Of a DNA stretch of 18,077 nucleotides, positions 7,288 to 14,215 are shown in pieces. Origin of the DNA: Paracoccaceae bacterium. GTDB taxonomy: Bacteria; Pseudomonadota; Alphaproteobacteria; Rhodobacterales; Rhodobacteraceae. Under the pieces are notes generated by a model, which saw only the letters and a list, made by a program, of their open reading frames with translations, did not search any database and had not been told where the DNA came from. The stretch covers positions 1-18,077 of the forward strand of contig JAKITE010000053.1 of the NCBI GenBank assembly GCA_021648225.1, in the 5' to 3' direction. The position numbers and the translations under genes were made by a program. Each line of letters starts with the position of its first letter. Position 1 is the stretch's first letter.

Positions 7288-7952
7288 CAAAAATCCAGAT
7301 TGGCGTAATGGTCAGGCGGCACAAACCCCGCCAGTTGATCACGCAGAATATCGCGAAAAGCAGGGCGCGATTTAATTTTGGCATACCAGTCTTTGACATT
7401 GCGATTGCGCAGCCAGTCGATGTCATTCACATAATCCAGCGTGCTGAAATGCGCCGCGGCGGTAAAATCGGCGATGGTCATCATATCGCCCGCCAGCCAG
7501 CGGCGGCCCTCCAGCAGCCAGCCCATATAATCAATGTGGTATTTGATGTTTTTTGATCCGGCTTTGATGTTTTTACTATCCGGATATCCGCCGCCCATCA
7601 GCTTTTTATAGACCCGCTCATAAACCAGATTTGCCGTCACCTCGTGATGGAATTTATCATCAAACCAGCTTGCCAGCCTGCGTGCCTCGGCCCGCTCGGC
7701 GGGTTGGCGGGGCAATAGCCTCGGGGTCGGGTGGGTTTCTTCAAGATATTCAAAAATCGCCGAGGATTCCGCCAGTATCAGCCCGTCCATCCGCAACATC
7801 GGCACCTTGCCCGATGGATTCAGCCGCAGATATTCGAGGTTCTTCTCCCAGTATTTTTCCTCGACCAGCTCTACCTCGATCTTTTTTTCAGCCAGAACCA
7901 GCCGGATTTTACGGCAAAACGGCGACAAGGGCAGATGATATAAACGGCGCAT
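7287..7952 (-). CDS. Glutathione S-transferase family protein
   Basis: A 221-residue cytoplasmic protein with a thioredoxin-like N-terminal domain: LYHLPLSPFCRKIRLVLAEK places a Ser-Pro-Phe-Cys motif at the glutathione site, and PSGKVPMLRMDGLILAESSAI carries the cis-Pro and the Glu-Ser pair that bind glutathione. The C-terminal helical domain follows (ASWFDDKFHHEV, LLEGRRWLAGDMMTIADFTAAAHFS with the N-capping box). Its substrate cannot be told; the family covers detoxification, reductive and peroxidase roles. It is the first gene of a coupled group with queG and the SDR gene. A promoter candidate lies just upstream; the ribosome site before the ATG is weak. Confidence 0.92.
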   Translation of the reverse strand: MRRLYHLPLSPFCRKIRLVLAEKKIEVELVEEKYWEKNLEYLRLNPSGKVPMLRMDGLILAESSAIFEYLEETHPTPRLLPRQPAERAEARRLASWFDDKFHHEVTANLVYERVYKKLMGGGYPDSKNIKAGSKNIKYHIDYMGWLLEGRRWLAGDMMTIADFTAAAHFSTLDYVNDIDWLRNRNVKDWYAKIKSRPAFRDILRDQLAGFVPPDHYANLDF

Positions 7953-7978
7953 ATAGAATCCAGAGTAAGTGCCACAGC

Positions 7979-8008
7979 AATGTAGCCGCGACCTGTTAAA
8001 ATTTTCAA
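7979..8008 (-). promoter_or_regulatory. Candidate promoter of the gst-queG-SDR operon
   Basis: On the minus strand TTGAAA (8008-8003) and TACATT (7984-7979) are 18 bases apart. A start near 7972 would give a leader of about 20 bases to the gst ATG at 7952. The spacing is acceptable and the -10 is only a fair match. Confidence 0.4.
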
Positions 8009-8024
8009 GTGCTCAAGGCGAAAA

Positions 8025-9191
8025 TCAGCCTAAATACCGGTTAAACACTTTGTCAGCAGGGATAAGAATGTCGCTGGTCACATCGCCGATCTTGCGATGC
8101 CCGCAAAATGCCATGGTCAGATCCAGCTCTTTGTGGATAATTTCCAAGGCCTTGGTCACGCCCTGTTCGCCCATCGCCCCCAACCCATACAAGAAAGCTC
8201 GGCCAATATAGGTGCCTTTGGCTCCCAGCGCCACGGCCTTCAACACATCCTGCCCGCTCATAATACCGCCATCCATATGAATTTCGATTTTGTCGCCAAC
8301 TGCCTCAACAATCGAGGGCAGAATTTCGATAGAGGAAAGCGCCCCGTCCAATTGTCGCCCACCATGGTTGGAAACAATTATGGCATCAGCACCGGATTTT
8401 ACCGCCAGCTTTGCATCTTCTGCATCCAGAATACCCTTGATAATCAGCTTGCCGCCCCAACGCTCCTTGATCCAGGCTACATCATCCCAGCTAAGCGCCG
8501 GATCAAACTGTTTGTTGGTCCAATCCGCCAAAGTGCCCATTTTTTCAGCGCCCGAAACATGGCCGACAATATTGCCAAACCCGTGACGGCGCGTGCCAAG
8601 CATGCCCAGCCCCCAACGCACTTTGGTGGCCATATTGGCAATATTGCGCAAGGTCGGTTTGGGCGGCGCGGTCAGGCCGTTTTTCAAATCCCGATGCCGC
8701 TGGCCGATGATCTGCAAATCCAGCGTCAGCACCAATGCCGAACACCCCGCCGCCTTGGCGCGATCAATAAGGCGGCCCAGATAATCTTTGTCACGCATCA
8801 CATAAAGCTGAAACCAGAACGGCGCGGTGGTGTTTTTGGCCACATCTTCGATCGAGCAAATCGACATGGTCGAAAGCGTAAACGGCACCCCGAATTTTTC
8901 AGCGGCTTTGGCGGCTTTGATCTCTCCGTCGGCGCATTGCATGCCTGTTAAACCGGTCGGGGCCAGCGCCACCGGCATGCTCACATCCTGCCCGATCATG
9001 GTGCTGGCCAGACTGCGGTTTTCCATATTCACCGCTACTTTTTGGCGCAGGCGAATACGCGCAAAATCCGAGGCATTGTTGCGATAGGTCGATTCGGTCC
9101 AAGACCCTGAATCGGCATATTCATAAAACATCTTGGGCACACGGCGTTTTGCCAGCACCCGTAAATCCTCGATACACGCGATTTTTGCCAT
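8025..9191 (-). CDS. lldD: FMN-dependent alpha-hydroxy-acid dehydrogenase, L-lactate dehydrogenase type
   Basis: A 388-residue member of the FMN-dependent alpha-hydroxy-acid oxidising family; E. coli LldD is of similar length. The reaction would be oxidation of a 2-hydroxy acid, typically L-lactate to pyruvate, with electrons passed to the respiratory chain. Visible landmarks are YEYADSGSWTE (Tyr24), LAPTGLTGMQ, STMSICSIEDV, FWFQLYVMRD (Tyr130), GQRHRDLKNG, IIKGIL (Lys252) and the active-site segment IVSNHGGRQLDG (His276), then HMDGGIMSGQDVLKA and GRAFLYG for the flavin phosphate. Substrate is inferred; glycolate or mandelate oxidation is possible in the same family. AAGGG stands 7 bases before the ATG. 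It is monocistronic or leads into gst. Confidence 0.88.
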   Translation of the reverse strand: MAKIACIEDLRVLAKRRVPKMFYEYADSGSWTESTYRNNASDFARIRLRQKVAVNMENRSLASTMIGQDVSMPVALAPTGLTGMQCADGEIKAAKAAEKFGVPFTLSTMSICSIEDVAKNTTAPFWFQLYVMRDKDYLGRLIDRAKAAGCSALVLTLDLQIIGQRHRDLKNGLTAPPKPTLRNIANMATKVRWGLGMLGTRRHGFGNIVGHVSGAEKMGTLADWTNKQFDPALSWDDVAWIKERWGGKLIIKGILDAEDAKLAVKSGADAIIVSNHGGRQLDGALSSIEILPSIVEAVGDKIEIHMDGGIMSGQDVLKAVALGAKGTYIGRAFLYGLGAMGEQGVTKALEIIHKELDLTMAFCGHRKIGDVTSDILIPADKVFNRYLG

Positions 9192-9204
9192 ATTGCGGCC
9201 CTTT

Positions 9205-9233
9205 TTGACATAACCCTGTGCCCTCGATATTGT
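9205..9233 (+). promoter_or_regulatory. Sigma-70-type promoter of rplY-pth
   Basis: A perfect TTGACA at 9205-9210 and TATTGT at 9228-9233 are 17 bases apart. The start near 9240 implies a leader of about 110 bases. This supports the rplY start at 9352 and means the in-frame ATG at 9277 would lie in the leader. Confidence 0.7.
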
Positions 9234-9252
9234 GAATGGACGCCAAGGTCAA
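9224..9252 (-). promoter_or_regulatory. Candidate promoter of the hydroxy-acid dehydrogenase gene
   Basis: On the minus strand TTGACC (9252-9247) and TATCGA (9229-9224) are 17 bases apart; the -35 is good and the -10 is poor (3 of 6). The predicted start near 9217 lies about 26 bases before the ATG at 9191. Its -10 overlaps the -10 of the rplY promoter on the other strand. Confidence 0.4.
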
Positions 9253-9351
9253 TTGAGCCTTTTCAATCAGGCATAAATGACCTATATGGCGCTGTTCACG
9301 CGGCGCTTACACCCTTGGAGGATCGCCGCCTTTATTTTTGGAGAAATACAA

Positions 9352-10002
9352 ATGGCAGATCTTTTAGGTCTTACAGTCTCGGTTCGCGACGGAGTTGGCA
9401 AGGGGGCCGCTCGTGCCGCACGCCGTGCAAACTTGGTTCCCGGTGTTGTTTATGGCAATGGCGAAGACCCCGTTTCAATTCAAATTGATTTTCACGTATT
9501 GTTGAAAATGCTCAAGGCTGGCAAATTCATGTCCACCCTGATCAACCTGACCATGGATGGCAAAGACCAGCGGGTCATTTGCCGTGGCGTTCAGCGCGAT
9601 GTGGTCAAAGATATGCCGATCCACATTGATTTCCTGCGCCTGTCGCGTAAATCACGCATCAACCTGAACATTCCGGTTGAGTTCATCAACGAAGGCGACT
9701 GCCCCGGCCTGACCAAAGGCGGTGTTCTGACCGTTGTGCGGAACGAAGTCGAAATGAAAGTGACTGCTGGCGACATTCCTGAAACCCTGACTGTTGATCT
9801 GTCGGGCCTTGAAGTCGGCGATGTGGTTCACATGTCGGACATTCCTCTGCCGGAAGGCGCGCGCGCCATGATTACCGATCGTGACTTTGTGATTGCCAAT
9901 ATCGCGGCACCGTCCAGCCTGAAATCTGCTGGTGAAGACGACGAAGATGGCGAAGATACAGAAGCAGAAGCCGTTGGCGGCGAAGCCGAAACAGAGGCAT
10001 AA
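9352..10002 (+). CDS. rplY: 50S ribosomal protein L25/general stress protein Ctc
   Basis: Ribosomal protein bL25 of the longer Ctc/TL5 type (216 residues), which binds 5S rRNA in the large subunit. The N-terminal 5S-binding domain is seen in VSVRDGVGKGAARAARRANLVPGVVYG. The C-terminal domain is seen in HIDFLRLSRKSRINLNIPVEFINEGDCPGLTKGGVL and IPETLTVDLSGLEVGDVVHMSDIPLPEGA. A very acidic tail of about 25 residues closes it, as in many alphaproteobacteria. The ATG at 9352 is chosen over 9277 because GGAG lies 8 bases upstream and the family begins MADLLGL-like; the extra 25 residues look non-conserved. It is paired with pth, a common arrangement. Confidence 0.95.
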   Translation: MADLLGLTVSVRDGVGKGAARAARRANLVPGVVYGNGEDPVSIQIDFHVLLKMLKAGKFMSTLINLTMDGKDQRVICRGVQRDVVKDMPIHIDFLRLSRKSRINLNIPVEFINEGDCPGLTKGGVLTVVRNEVEMKVTAGDIPETLTVDLSGLEVGDVVHMSDIPLPEGARAMITDRDFVIANIAAPSSLKSAGEDDEDGEDTEAEAVGGEAETEA

Positions 10003-10022
10003 GCCCTCTGGTTTTGAAATTC

Positions 10023-10054
10023 GGGCGCGCTGCACATGCGGCGCGCCTTTTTTT
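10023..10054 (+). terminator. Intrinsic terminator between rplY and pth
   Basis: GGCGCGC (10024-10030) pairs with GCGCGCC (10041-10047) around a 10-base loop, followed by seven T (10048-10054). With only 40 bases left before the pth start, pth is probably reached by partial read-through, which would lower its expression relative to rplY. Confidence 0.8.
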
Positions 10055-10094
10055 ATAGCTGCACTTCTGGCATAATGCTGAAAAAGGATTGGTT

Positions 10095-10769
10095 ATGAAA
10101 TTGTTTGTTGGCCTGGGCAACCCCGGTGCAAAATACGCAGGCAACCGGCATAATATCGGCTTTATGGCGGTTGACCAAATTGCTGCAAGCCACGGATTTT
10201 CGCCGTGGAAAAACAAATTCAACGGCTTGATGGCCGAAGGGCGGTTGGGGCGCGAACGGGTAATTTTACTTAAACCCACAACCTTTATGAACCTGTCGGG
10301 CCAGTCGGTTAGCGCCGCCATGCAATATTTCAAACTTACCCCCGAGGATGTAACGGTTTTTCATGATGAGCTGGATCTGGTTCCCGGCAAGGTACGGCTG
10401 AAATTCGCAGGCGGCCATGCGGGGCATAACGGCCTGCGCTCCATGCATCAACATATCGGCGATGCTTATCATCGTGTGCGTATCGGCATCGGCCATCCGG
10501 GGCATAAAGACCGGGTCGCGGGTTATGTTCTGCATGATTTCGCCAAATCGGATGCGGAATGGATCGAGGATCTGATGCACGGCATTGACCGCGGCATTGT
10601 TAACCTTGCGGATGGTGACGGGCCAAATTTTTTGAACGCAATTGCCCGACGCGTGATCCCGAACCGGCCGGCCAAAACCCGGATACCGCCCATCAAAAAA
10701 CCGGAAAAACCCGAAGAACAGCCAGACACCCGATCCGCGTTTCAAAAACTAAAAGACCGGTTTTCCTGA
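10095..10769 (+). CDS. pth: Peptidyl-tRNA hydrolase
   Basis: Cleaves peptidyl-tRNA released from stalled ribosomes, recycling tRNA in the cytoplasm. The residues known from E. coli Pth are all present: KLFVGLGNPG (Asn9), NRHNIGF (catalytic His19), TFMNLSG (Asn66), VFHDELDLVPGKVRLK (Asp91) and GGHAGHNGLRS (Asn112). The 224-residue length includes a basic, proline-rich C-terminal extension (about residues 185-224, NRPAKTRIPPIKKPEKPEEQ), frequent in this bacterial group. The ATG at 10095 is preferred to the TTG at 10089 because AAGGA lies 6 bases before it. The stop is 2 bases from the end of a convergent gene. Confidence 0.97.
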   Translation: MKLFVGLGNPGAKYAGNRHNIGFMAVDQIAASHGFSPWKNKFNGLMAEGRLGRERVILLKPTTFMNLSGQSVSAAMQYFKLTPEDVTVFHDELDLVPGKVRLKFAGGHAGHNGLRSMHQHIGDAYHRVRIGIGHPGHKDRVAGYVLHDFAKSDAEWIEDLMHGIDRGIVNLADGDGPNFLNAIARRVIPNRPAKTRIPPIKKPEKPEEQPDTRSAFQKLKDRFS

Positions 10770-10771
10770 CC

Positions 10772-11173
10772 CTAGTATCCCTGATGGGAATCCGCAACAA
10801 TATCGACCACGGTTTGGCTTGCGAAACAATTTGCTGAATCAAGATAAGGCGAAACGTCCGCCACCTCGACAAACAATAACCCGTTTTGATCGGGGCCGAT
10901 CTGTTCGGCAATTTCATCCAAAACGTCAAGCGCGCAGAAGAATGAGGATTCAACCTGATCCAACCCCAGCAAATAGACGATTTCAGGATCTCCGGGCATT
11001 AATGGCGCTGCTTGATCAGCAAACATATCCAAGGCTTCGCCATTGGCAAGCGCCAGATAATCTTCATCTGACAAAGTTGTCGGCAACAAATCATCCATGC
11101 CCTGCGCAATGGAAAAGCCATAGCTGTGGCCGAGTATTGCCACAGCTATGGCAAAAGTTTTCAACTTATTCAT
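10772..11173 (-). CDS. Hypothetical exported protein, acidic, two cysteines
   Basis: A 133-residue protein I do not recognise. It opens with a probable signal peptide (NKLKTFAIAVAILGHSYGFSIAQG, cleavage near AQ-G) and continues as an acidic, helical-looking domain: LSDEDYLALANGEALDMFADQAAPLMPGDPEIVYLLG, then VESSFFCALDVLDEIAEQIG and SANCFASQTVVDIVAD. The two cysteines of the mature part could form a disulfide in the periplasm. The ATG at 11173 is preferred to the TTG at 11179; the ribosome site is weak. It lies tail-to-tail with pth with 2 bases between and no terminator. Composition is more AT-rich upstream. It is probably a lineage-specific gene. Confidence 0.7.
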   Translation of the reverse strand: MNKLKTFAIAVAILGHSYGFSIAQGMDDLLPTTLSDEDYLALANGEALDMFADQAAPLMPGDPEIVYLLGLDQVESSFFCALDVLDEIAEQIGPDQNGLLFVEVADVSPYLDSANCFASQTVVDIVADSHQGY

Positions 11174-11472
11174 ATTCAACTCAATTACTATTTATCTAGA
11201 TCCCAGATTGATTGACGGTAAACCCAAGACCCAAGTGCTTTATGCACGCTTATTACTATTTATGTCAAATTGACTGCTATCAGTTAACGCATTGATTTAC
11301 AACAAAAAGTGACTGATTGCGCGAAATATGTCGTGAAGTTTTGAAATTTCATATCGTGATTTCTACCAAGTTAACCATATTTTACAGACAGCTTTACCTC
11401 TGGTTGACCTCCTTCGCCAGGCCCGCCGCAATAAGCGCATGCGGCAGGTGAAGCTATCTGGATCAATATGCA
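11174..11472. other. AT-rich intergenic stretch with a short direct repeat
   Basis: About 300 bases without a gene. The 12-mer ATTACTATTTAT occurs at 11184-11195 and again at 11252-11263. A minus-strand promoter candidate overlaps the second copy. A weak 5-bp dyad (GCCGC with GCGGC, about 11424-11444) lacks a T tail and is not called a terminator. Nothing else is supported. Confidence 0.5.
11239..11268 (-). promoter_or_regulatory. Candidate promoter of the exported hypothetical protein
   Basis: On the minus strand a perfect TTGACA (11268-11263) is followed after 18 bases by CATAAA (11244-11239). The start near 11232 leaves a leader of about 60 bases to the ATG at 11173. Confidence 0.45.
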
Positions 11473-11895
11473 TTAATCCTTGCGAAAGAATTTCTTTTCG
11501 CGCGGTTTACCATCCCAGCCGGGCTTGCCTTTGGGGCCACGGTCATCAAAACGCTTTTCGCCGCCGTCACCACCTTTGTATCCGCCCTTATAGCCGCCAC
11601 CATCACGGTCGCCACCCCGATCTCCGCCACGGTCACCACCATAAGGTTTGCCGCCGCCTTTATAGCCACCGCCGCCACCGCCGCCACCACGATGCCCGCC
11701 ACGATCACCACCACGGTCACCGCCATATTCGCGGGTTTCCCATTTTTTGATCAAGGCAACATTAAATGTATCCCGATGAATGGTGCCTTCATTGCACCAA
11801 AGGGTCGATACGTTATCGCCATCAACGGCTTCAACCGCCATACGCGGGGAACCTGCTGTCAGGGCAACAATATCACCTAATTTATAATCCGGCAT
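11473..11895 (-). CDS. DUF2158 (YodC-like) protein with RGG-rich C-terminal tail
   Basis: A 140-residue two-part protein. Residues 1-52 (YKLGDIVALTAGSPRMAVEAVDGDNVSTLWC, then GTIHRDTFNVALIKKWE) fit the small YodC/DUF2158 family, a beta-barrel-like fold of unknown function. Residues 58-112 are a glycine-rich tract with DRGG, HRGG and YKGG units, five of them RGG. The end is basic (KFFRKD, with KPREKK before it). RGG tracts bind RNA or mediate assembly in other proteins, so an RNA-linked role is inferred, not shown. The ATG at 11895 is chosen because GGAG lies 8 bases upstream and the domain begins there; the in-frame start at 11925 has no such support. It has its own promoter inside the end of trpB. 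Confidence 0.85.
   Translation of the reverse strand: MPDYKLGDIVALTAGSPRMAVEAVDGDNVSTLWCNEGTIHRDTFNVALIKKWETREYGGDRGGDRGGHRGGGGGGGGYKGGGKPYGGDRGGDRGGDRDGGGYKGGYKGGDGGEKRFDDRGPKGKPGWDGKPREKKFFRKD
11560..11724 (-). repeat. Coding tandem repeats for the RGG/YKGG tract
   Basis: The region repeats GGT-GAC-CGT-like units that encode DRGG and YKGG in the DUF2158 protein. The copies differ at third positions, and the array is in frame throughout, so it is a coding low-complexity repeat and not a CRISPR or intergenic satellite. Confidence 0.7.
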
Positions 11896-11938
11896 TTTTT
11901 TCTCTCCATAAACGCTGCGCAACAATGCGGAAGCGCGA

Positions 11939-11966
11939 TATATATGCGGATTGGAGCAAGTTGCAA
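11939..11966 (-). promoter_or_regulatory. Promoter candidate of the DUF2158-RGG gene
   Basis: On the minus strand TTGCAA (11966-11961) is followed after 16 bases by TATATA (11944-11939), or after 18 by TATATC. The start near 11932 lies about 37 bases before the ATG. It sits just past the trpB stop codon, where no trpB terminator is visible, so some transcription from trpB may also continue into this gene. Confidence 0.5.
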
Positions 11967-11969
11967 GGC

Positions 11970-13187
11970 CTAGATTTTCACATCCAGAATATCCGCCACC
12001 GTAAAGATATCCTTGTCACCACGTCCGCTAAGGTTAACCACCATCAGATGATCCGCAGGCAAATTACCCGCAATTTTACCCGCATGGGCAACCGCATGGG
12101 CGGATTCCAGCGCCGGAATAATGCCCTCCAGCTTGCACAGCAGTTGAAATGCATCCAGCGCTTCATCATCGGTGATCGACACATATTCCACCCGCCCCAT
12201 ATCGTGCAGCCATGAATGTTCCGGCCCGATACCGGGATAATCCAGCCCCGCCGATATTGAATGGCCTTCCAATATTTGCCCATCCTCATCCTGCAACAAA
12301 TAGGTCCGGTTGCCATGCAAAACCCCCGGCCGGCCGCCGGTGATGCTGGCCGCATGTTCATTGCGGTCATCCACGCCGTGGCCACCGGCCTCGACCCCGA
12401 TAATTTTGATCGCCGCATCATCCAGAAACGGATGAAACAGCCCCATGGCGTTGGAACCACCGCCGATACAGGCGATCAGGCTGTCGGGCAGGCGGCCCTC
12501 TTGTTCCTGCATCTGTTCGCGGACCTCTTTGCCAATAATGGTCTGGAAATCCCGCACCATCGCGGGGTATGGATGTGGCCCTGCGACCGTGCCGATGCAA
12601 TAAAATGTTTCGTCAACATTGGTAACCCAGTCGCGCATGGCTTCGTTCATCGCGTCTTTCAATGTGCCCCGCCCCGAGGTCACGGGGATAACCTCCGCCC
12701 CCAGCAATTTCATGCGAAACACATTCGGAGCTTGGCGTTCAACATCGGTCTGACCCATAAACACAATGCATTTCAGGCCAAATTTGGCACATACAGTCGC
12801 CGTAGCAACCCCGTGCTGCCCCGCGCCGGTTTCAGCAATAATGCGTTTTTTACCCATACGCCGCGCCAGCAAAATCTGCCCCAGCACATTGTTGATTTTA
12901 TGGGCGCCAGTATGATTCAGCTCATCGCGCTTCAGATAAATCTTGGCGCCGCCAAATTTGTCGGTCAGGCGCTCGGCAAAATATAGCGGACTGGGGCGGC
13001 CAACATAATGTTTCCACAGATCTGCCATTTCCGCCCAGAAATCCGGGTCGGTCTTGGCGCGCTCATATTCCGCCTCAAGGTCCAGTATCAGCGGCATCAG
13101 GGTTTCGGAAACAAACCGCCCGCCATGAATGCCGTAACGGCCCTGCTCATCAGGGCCGGTCTGAAAGGAATTGCGTAAATCGCTCAT
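11970..13187 (-). CDS. trpB: Tryptophan synthase beta chain
   Basis: TrpB condenses indole with serine to give tryptophan, using pyridoxal phosphate. Seen here: GGRFVSETL, the PLP lysine in LNHTGAHKINN (Lys97), the catalytic glutamate in ETGAGQHGVATA (Glu119), CIGGGSNAMGLF for the PLP phosphate, and the C-terminal NLSGRGDKD. The length of 405 is typical. The ATG at 13187 is chosen over 13247 because GGAG lies 6 bases before it and the family starts here; the 20 extra residues would run back into the intergenic gap and trpF. The partner trpA is not in the window, so the alpha subunit is encoded elsewhere. Confidence 0.97.
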   Translation of the reverse strand: MSDLRNSFQTGPDEQGRYGIHGGRFVSETLMPLILDLEAEYERAKTDPDFWAEMADLWKHYVGRPSPLYFAERLTDKFGGAKIYLKRDELNHTGAHKINNVLGQILLARRMGKKRIIAETGAGQHGVATATVCAKFGLKCIVFMGQTDVERQAPNVFRMKLLGAEVIPVTSGRGTLKDAMNEAMRDWVTNVDETFYCIGTVAGPHPYPAMVRDFQTIIGKEVREQMQEQEGRLPDSLIACIGGGSNAMGLFHPFLDDAAIKIIGVEAGGHGVDDRNEHAASITGGRPGVLHGNRTYLLQDEDGQILEGHSISAGLDYPGIGPEHSWLHDMGRVEYVSITDDEALDAFQLLCKLEGIIPALESAHAVAHAGKIAGNLPADHLMVVNLSGRGDKDIFTVADILDVKI

Positions 13188-13230
13188 GATATGCTCCGCG
13201 CATTTAATCTTAGGCGCTTCTATACAGAGA

Positions 13231-13860
13231 TCAGCCAGCAGCGGCAATAAAGGCTTTGATCAGATCAGGGTCTTTGACCCCCGGTGCAGATTCAACGCCG
13301 GATGACACATCGACCTGCGTTGCCCCTGTCAGGCGGATGGCCTCGGCGACATTATCCACTGTCAGCCCGCCCGCCAGCATCCACGGCACTGGCCAGCTGC
13401 GGTTGGCGATCAAGCGCCAATCAAATGCCAGACCATTGCCGCCGGGCAGTATTGCGTTTTGCGGCGGTTTGGCATCAACCAATATCTGGTCTGCAACCAC
13501 GGCATAATCATCCAGCATCATCAAATCATCCGCATCGGCAACTCCTACAGCTTTCATCACCGGCAGCCCATAGCGCGCGCGAACCTCTGCGACCCGCGTT
13601 GGTGATTCCTGTCCGTGTAATTGCAATGTATCCAGCGGCACTTTTTCAATGATAGCGTCAAGCTCGGCATCACTGGCATTCACTGTTAACGCCACCTTAA
13701 CCACGCCAGCGGGGATCATCTGGCAAAGCGTTGTTGCATTGGCAACATTGACAAACCGTGGTGATTTTTCAAAAAACACAAATCCGAGATAGCGCGCGCC
13801 AGCATCGACAGCCAAACCAACCGATTGGGCTGTGGTTAGCCCGCAAATTTTAACATTCAT
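13231..13860 (-). CDS. trpF: Phosphoribosylanthranilate isomerase
   Basis: TrpF performs the Amadori rearrangement of phosphoribosylanthranilate in tryptophan synthesis. The (beta-alpha)8 barrel markers are all present: VKICGLTT with catalytic Cys6, YLGFVFFEKSPRFV, TLQLHGQE, ILVDAK with catalytic Asp129, PWMLAGGLTVDNV and VDVSSGVESAPGVKD for phosphate binding. The length of 209 is normal. The ATG directly follows the stop of the LapA-type gene with no spacer, so translation is probably coupled. trpB begins 43 bases downstream. Confidence 0.97.
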   Translation of the reverse strand: MNVKICGLTTAQSVGLAVDAGARYLGFVFFEKSPRFVNVANATTLCQMIPAGVVKVALTVNASDAELDAIIEKVPLDTLQLHGQESPTRVAEVRARYGLPVMKAVGVADADDLMMLDDYAVVADQILVDAKPPQNAILPGGNGLAFDWRLIANRSWPVPWMLAGGLTVDNVAEAIRLTGATQVDVSSGVESAPGVKDPDLIKAFIAAAG

Positions 13861-14196
13861 CTAGGTCAGTATCGCAAGGACATCATCATCGTCCTTACCG
13901 CTTTCTTTCTTTAGCTGCGCCACTTGGGCCGACAATTGCGCCGCCTCGCGGTTTTTAACCGCTGCTTTTTTGCGGTATTTATGTTCGCGGAAAAATTCCA
14001 GCAGATAGCCCAGCACCAGCCCGACAAGAATTGACGCAAAAATGATCGCAAATAGCGGCAATTCAAGCTGGAAATCAGCCGCCAAAGGCAGGCCTTCGGG
14101 CAGCAAAGCCACCATCACAAGCCCACGATTGGCCAATGCCAAAGACACCAGAACGATCATAAATATCGCAAGAATTGTATAACGGATGTAACGCAT
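13861..14196 (-). CDS. LapA domain (DUF1049) inner-membrane protein
   Basis: A 111-residue membrane protein with two transmembrane segments (about residues 5-25 and 46-68) around the short loop NRGLVMVALLPEGLPLAADFQLELP. A basic, coiled-coil-like cytoplasmic tail follows (FFREHKYRKKAAVKNREAAQLSAQVAQLKKESGKDDDD). This is the DUF1049/LapA plan; E. coli LapA/LapB act in control of lipopolysaccharide synthesis, but no LapB-like tetratricopeptide protein is nearby. The function here is therefore only suggested. The place between ihfB (19-base gap) and trpF (no gap) is a conserved alphaproteobacterial arrangement. Confidence 0.9.
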   Translation of the reverse strand: MRYIRYTILAIFMIVLVSLALANRGLVMVALLPEGLPLAADFQLELPLFAIIFASILVGLVLGYLLEFFREHKYRKKAAVKNREAAQLSAQVAQLKKESGKDDDDVLAILT

Positions 14197-14215
14197 TTAT
14201 TTCTCGTAGAAGGGG

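Noticed and set aside
8097..8951. Long plus-strand frame (284 codons) opposite the hydroxy-acid dehydrogenase
   Set aside because: The dehydrogenase motifs are complete on the minus strand, and the plus-strand product shows no domain.
9299..9333. GCGGCG/CGCCGC pairing in the rplY leader as an attenuator
   Set aside because: Only 6 bp around a loop of more than 20 bases; the T-rich stretch after it is interrupted. Too weak to call.
9277..9351. Upstream in-frame extension of rplY
   Set aside because: A better start with GGAG exists at 9352, the extension is not part of the L25 family, and it lies in the predicted leader.
11560..11724. Repeated units resembling a CRISPR or minisatellite
   Set aside because: Units are short, irregular, in frame and encode RGG/YKGG; there are no spacers and no cas genes.
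11439..11750. Histidine-rich frame on the plus strand
   Set aside because: It is the complement of the glycine/arginine codons of the DUF2158-RGG gene; histidine and arginine richness arises from the repeat.
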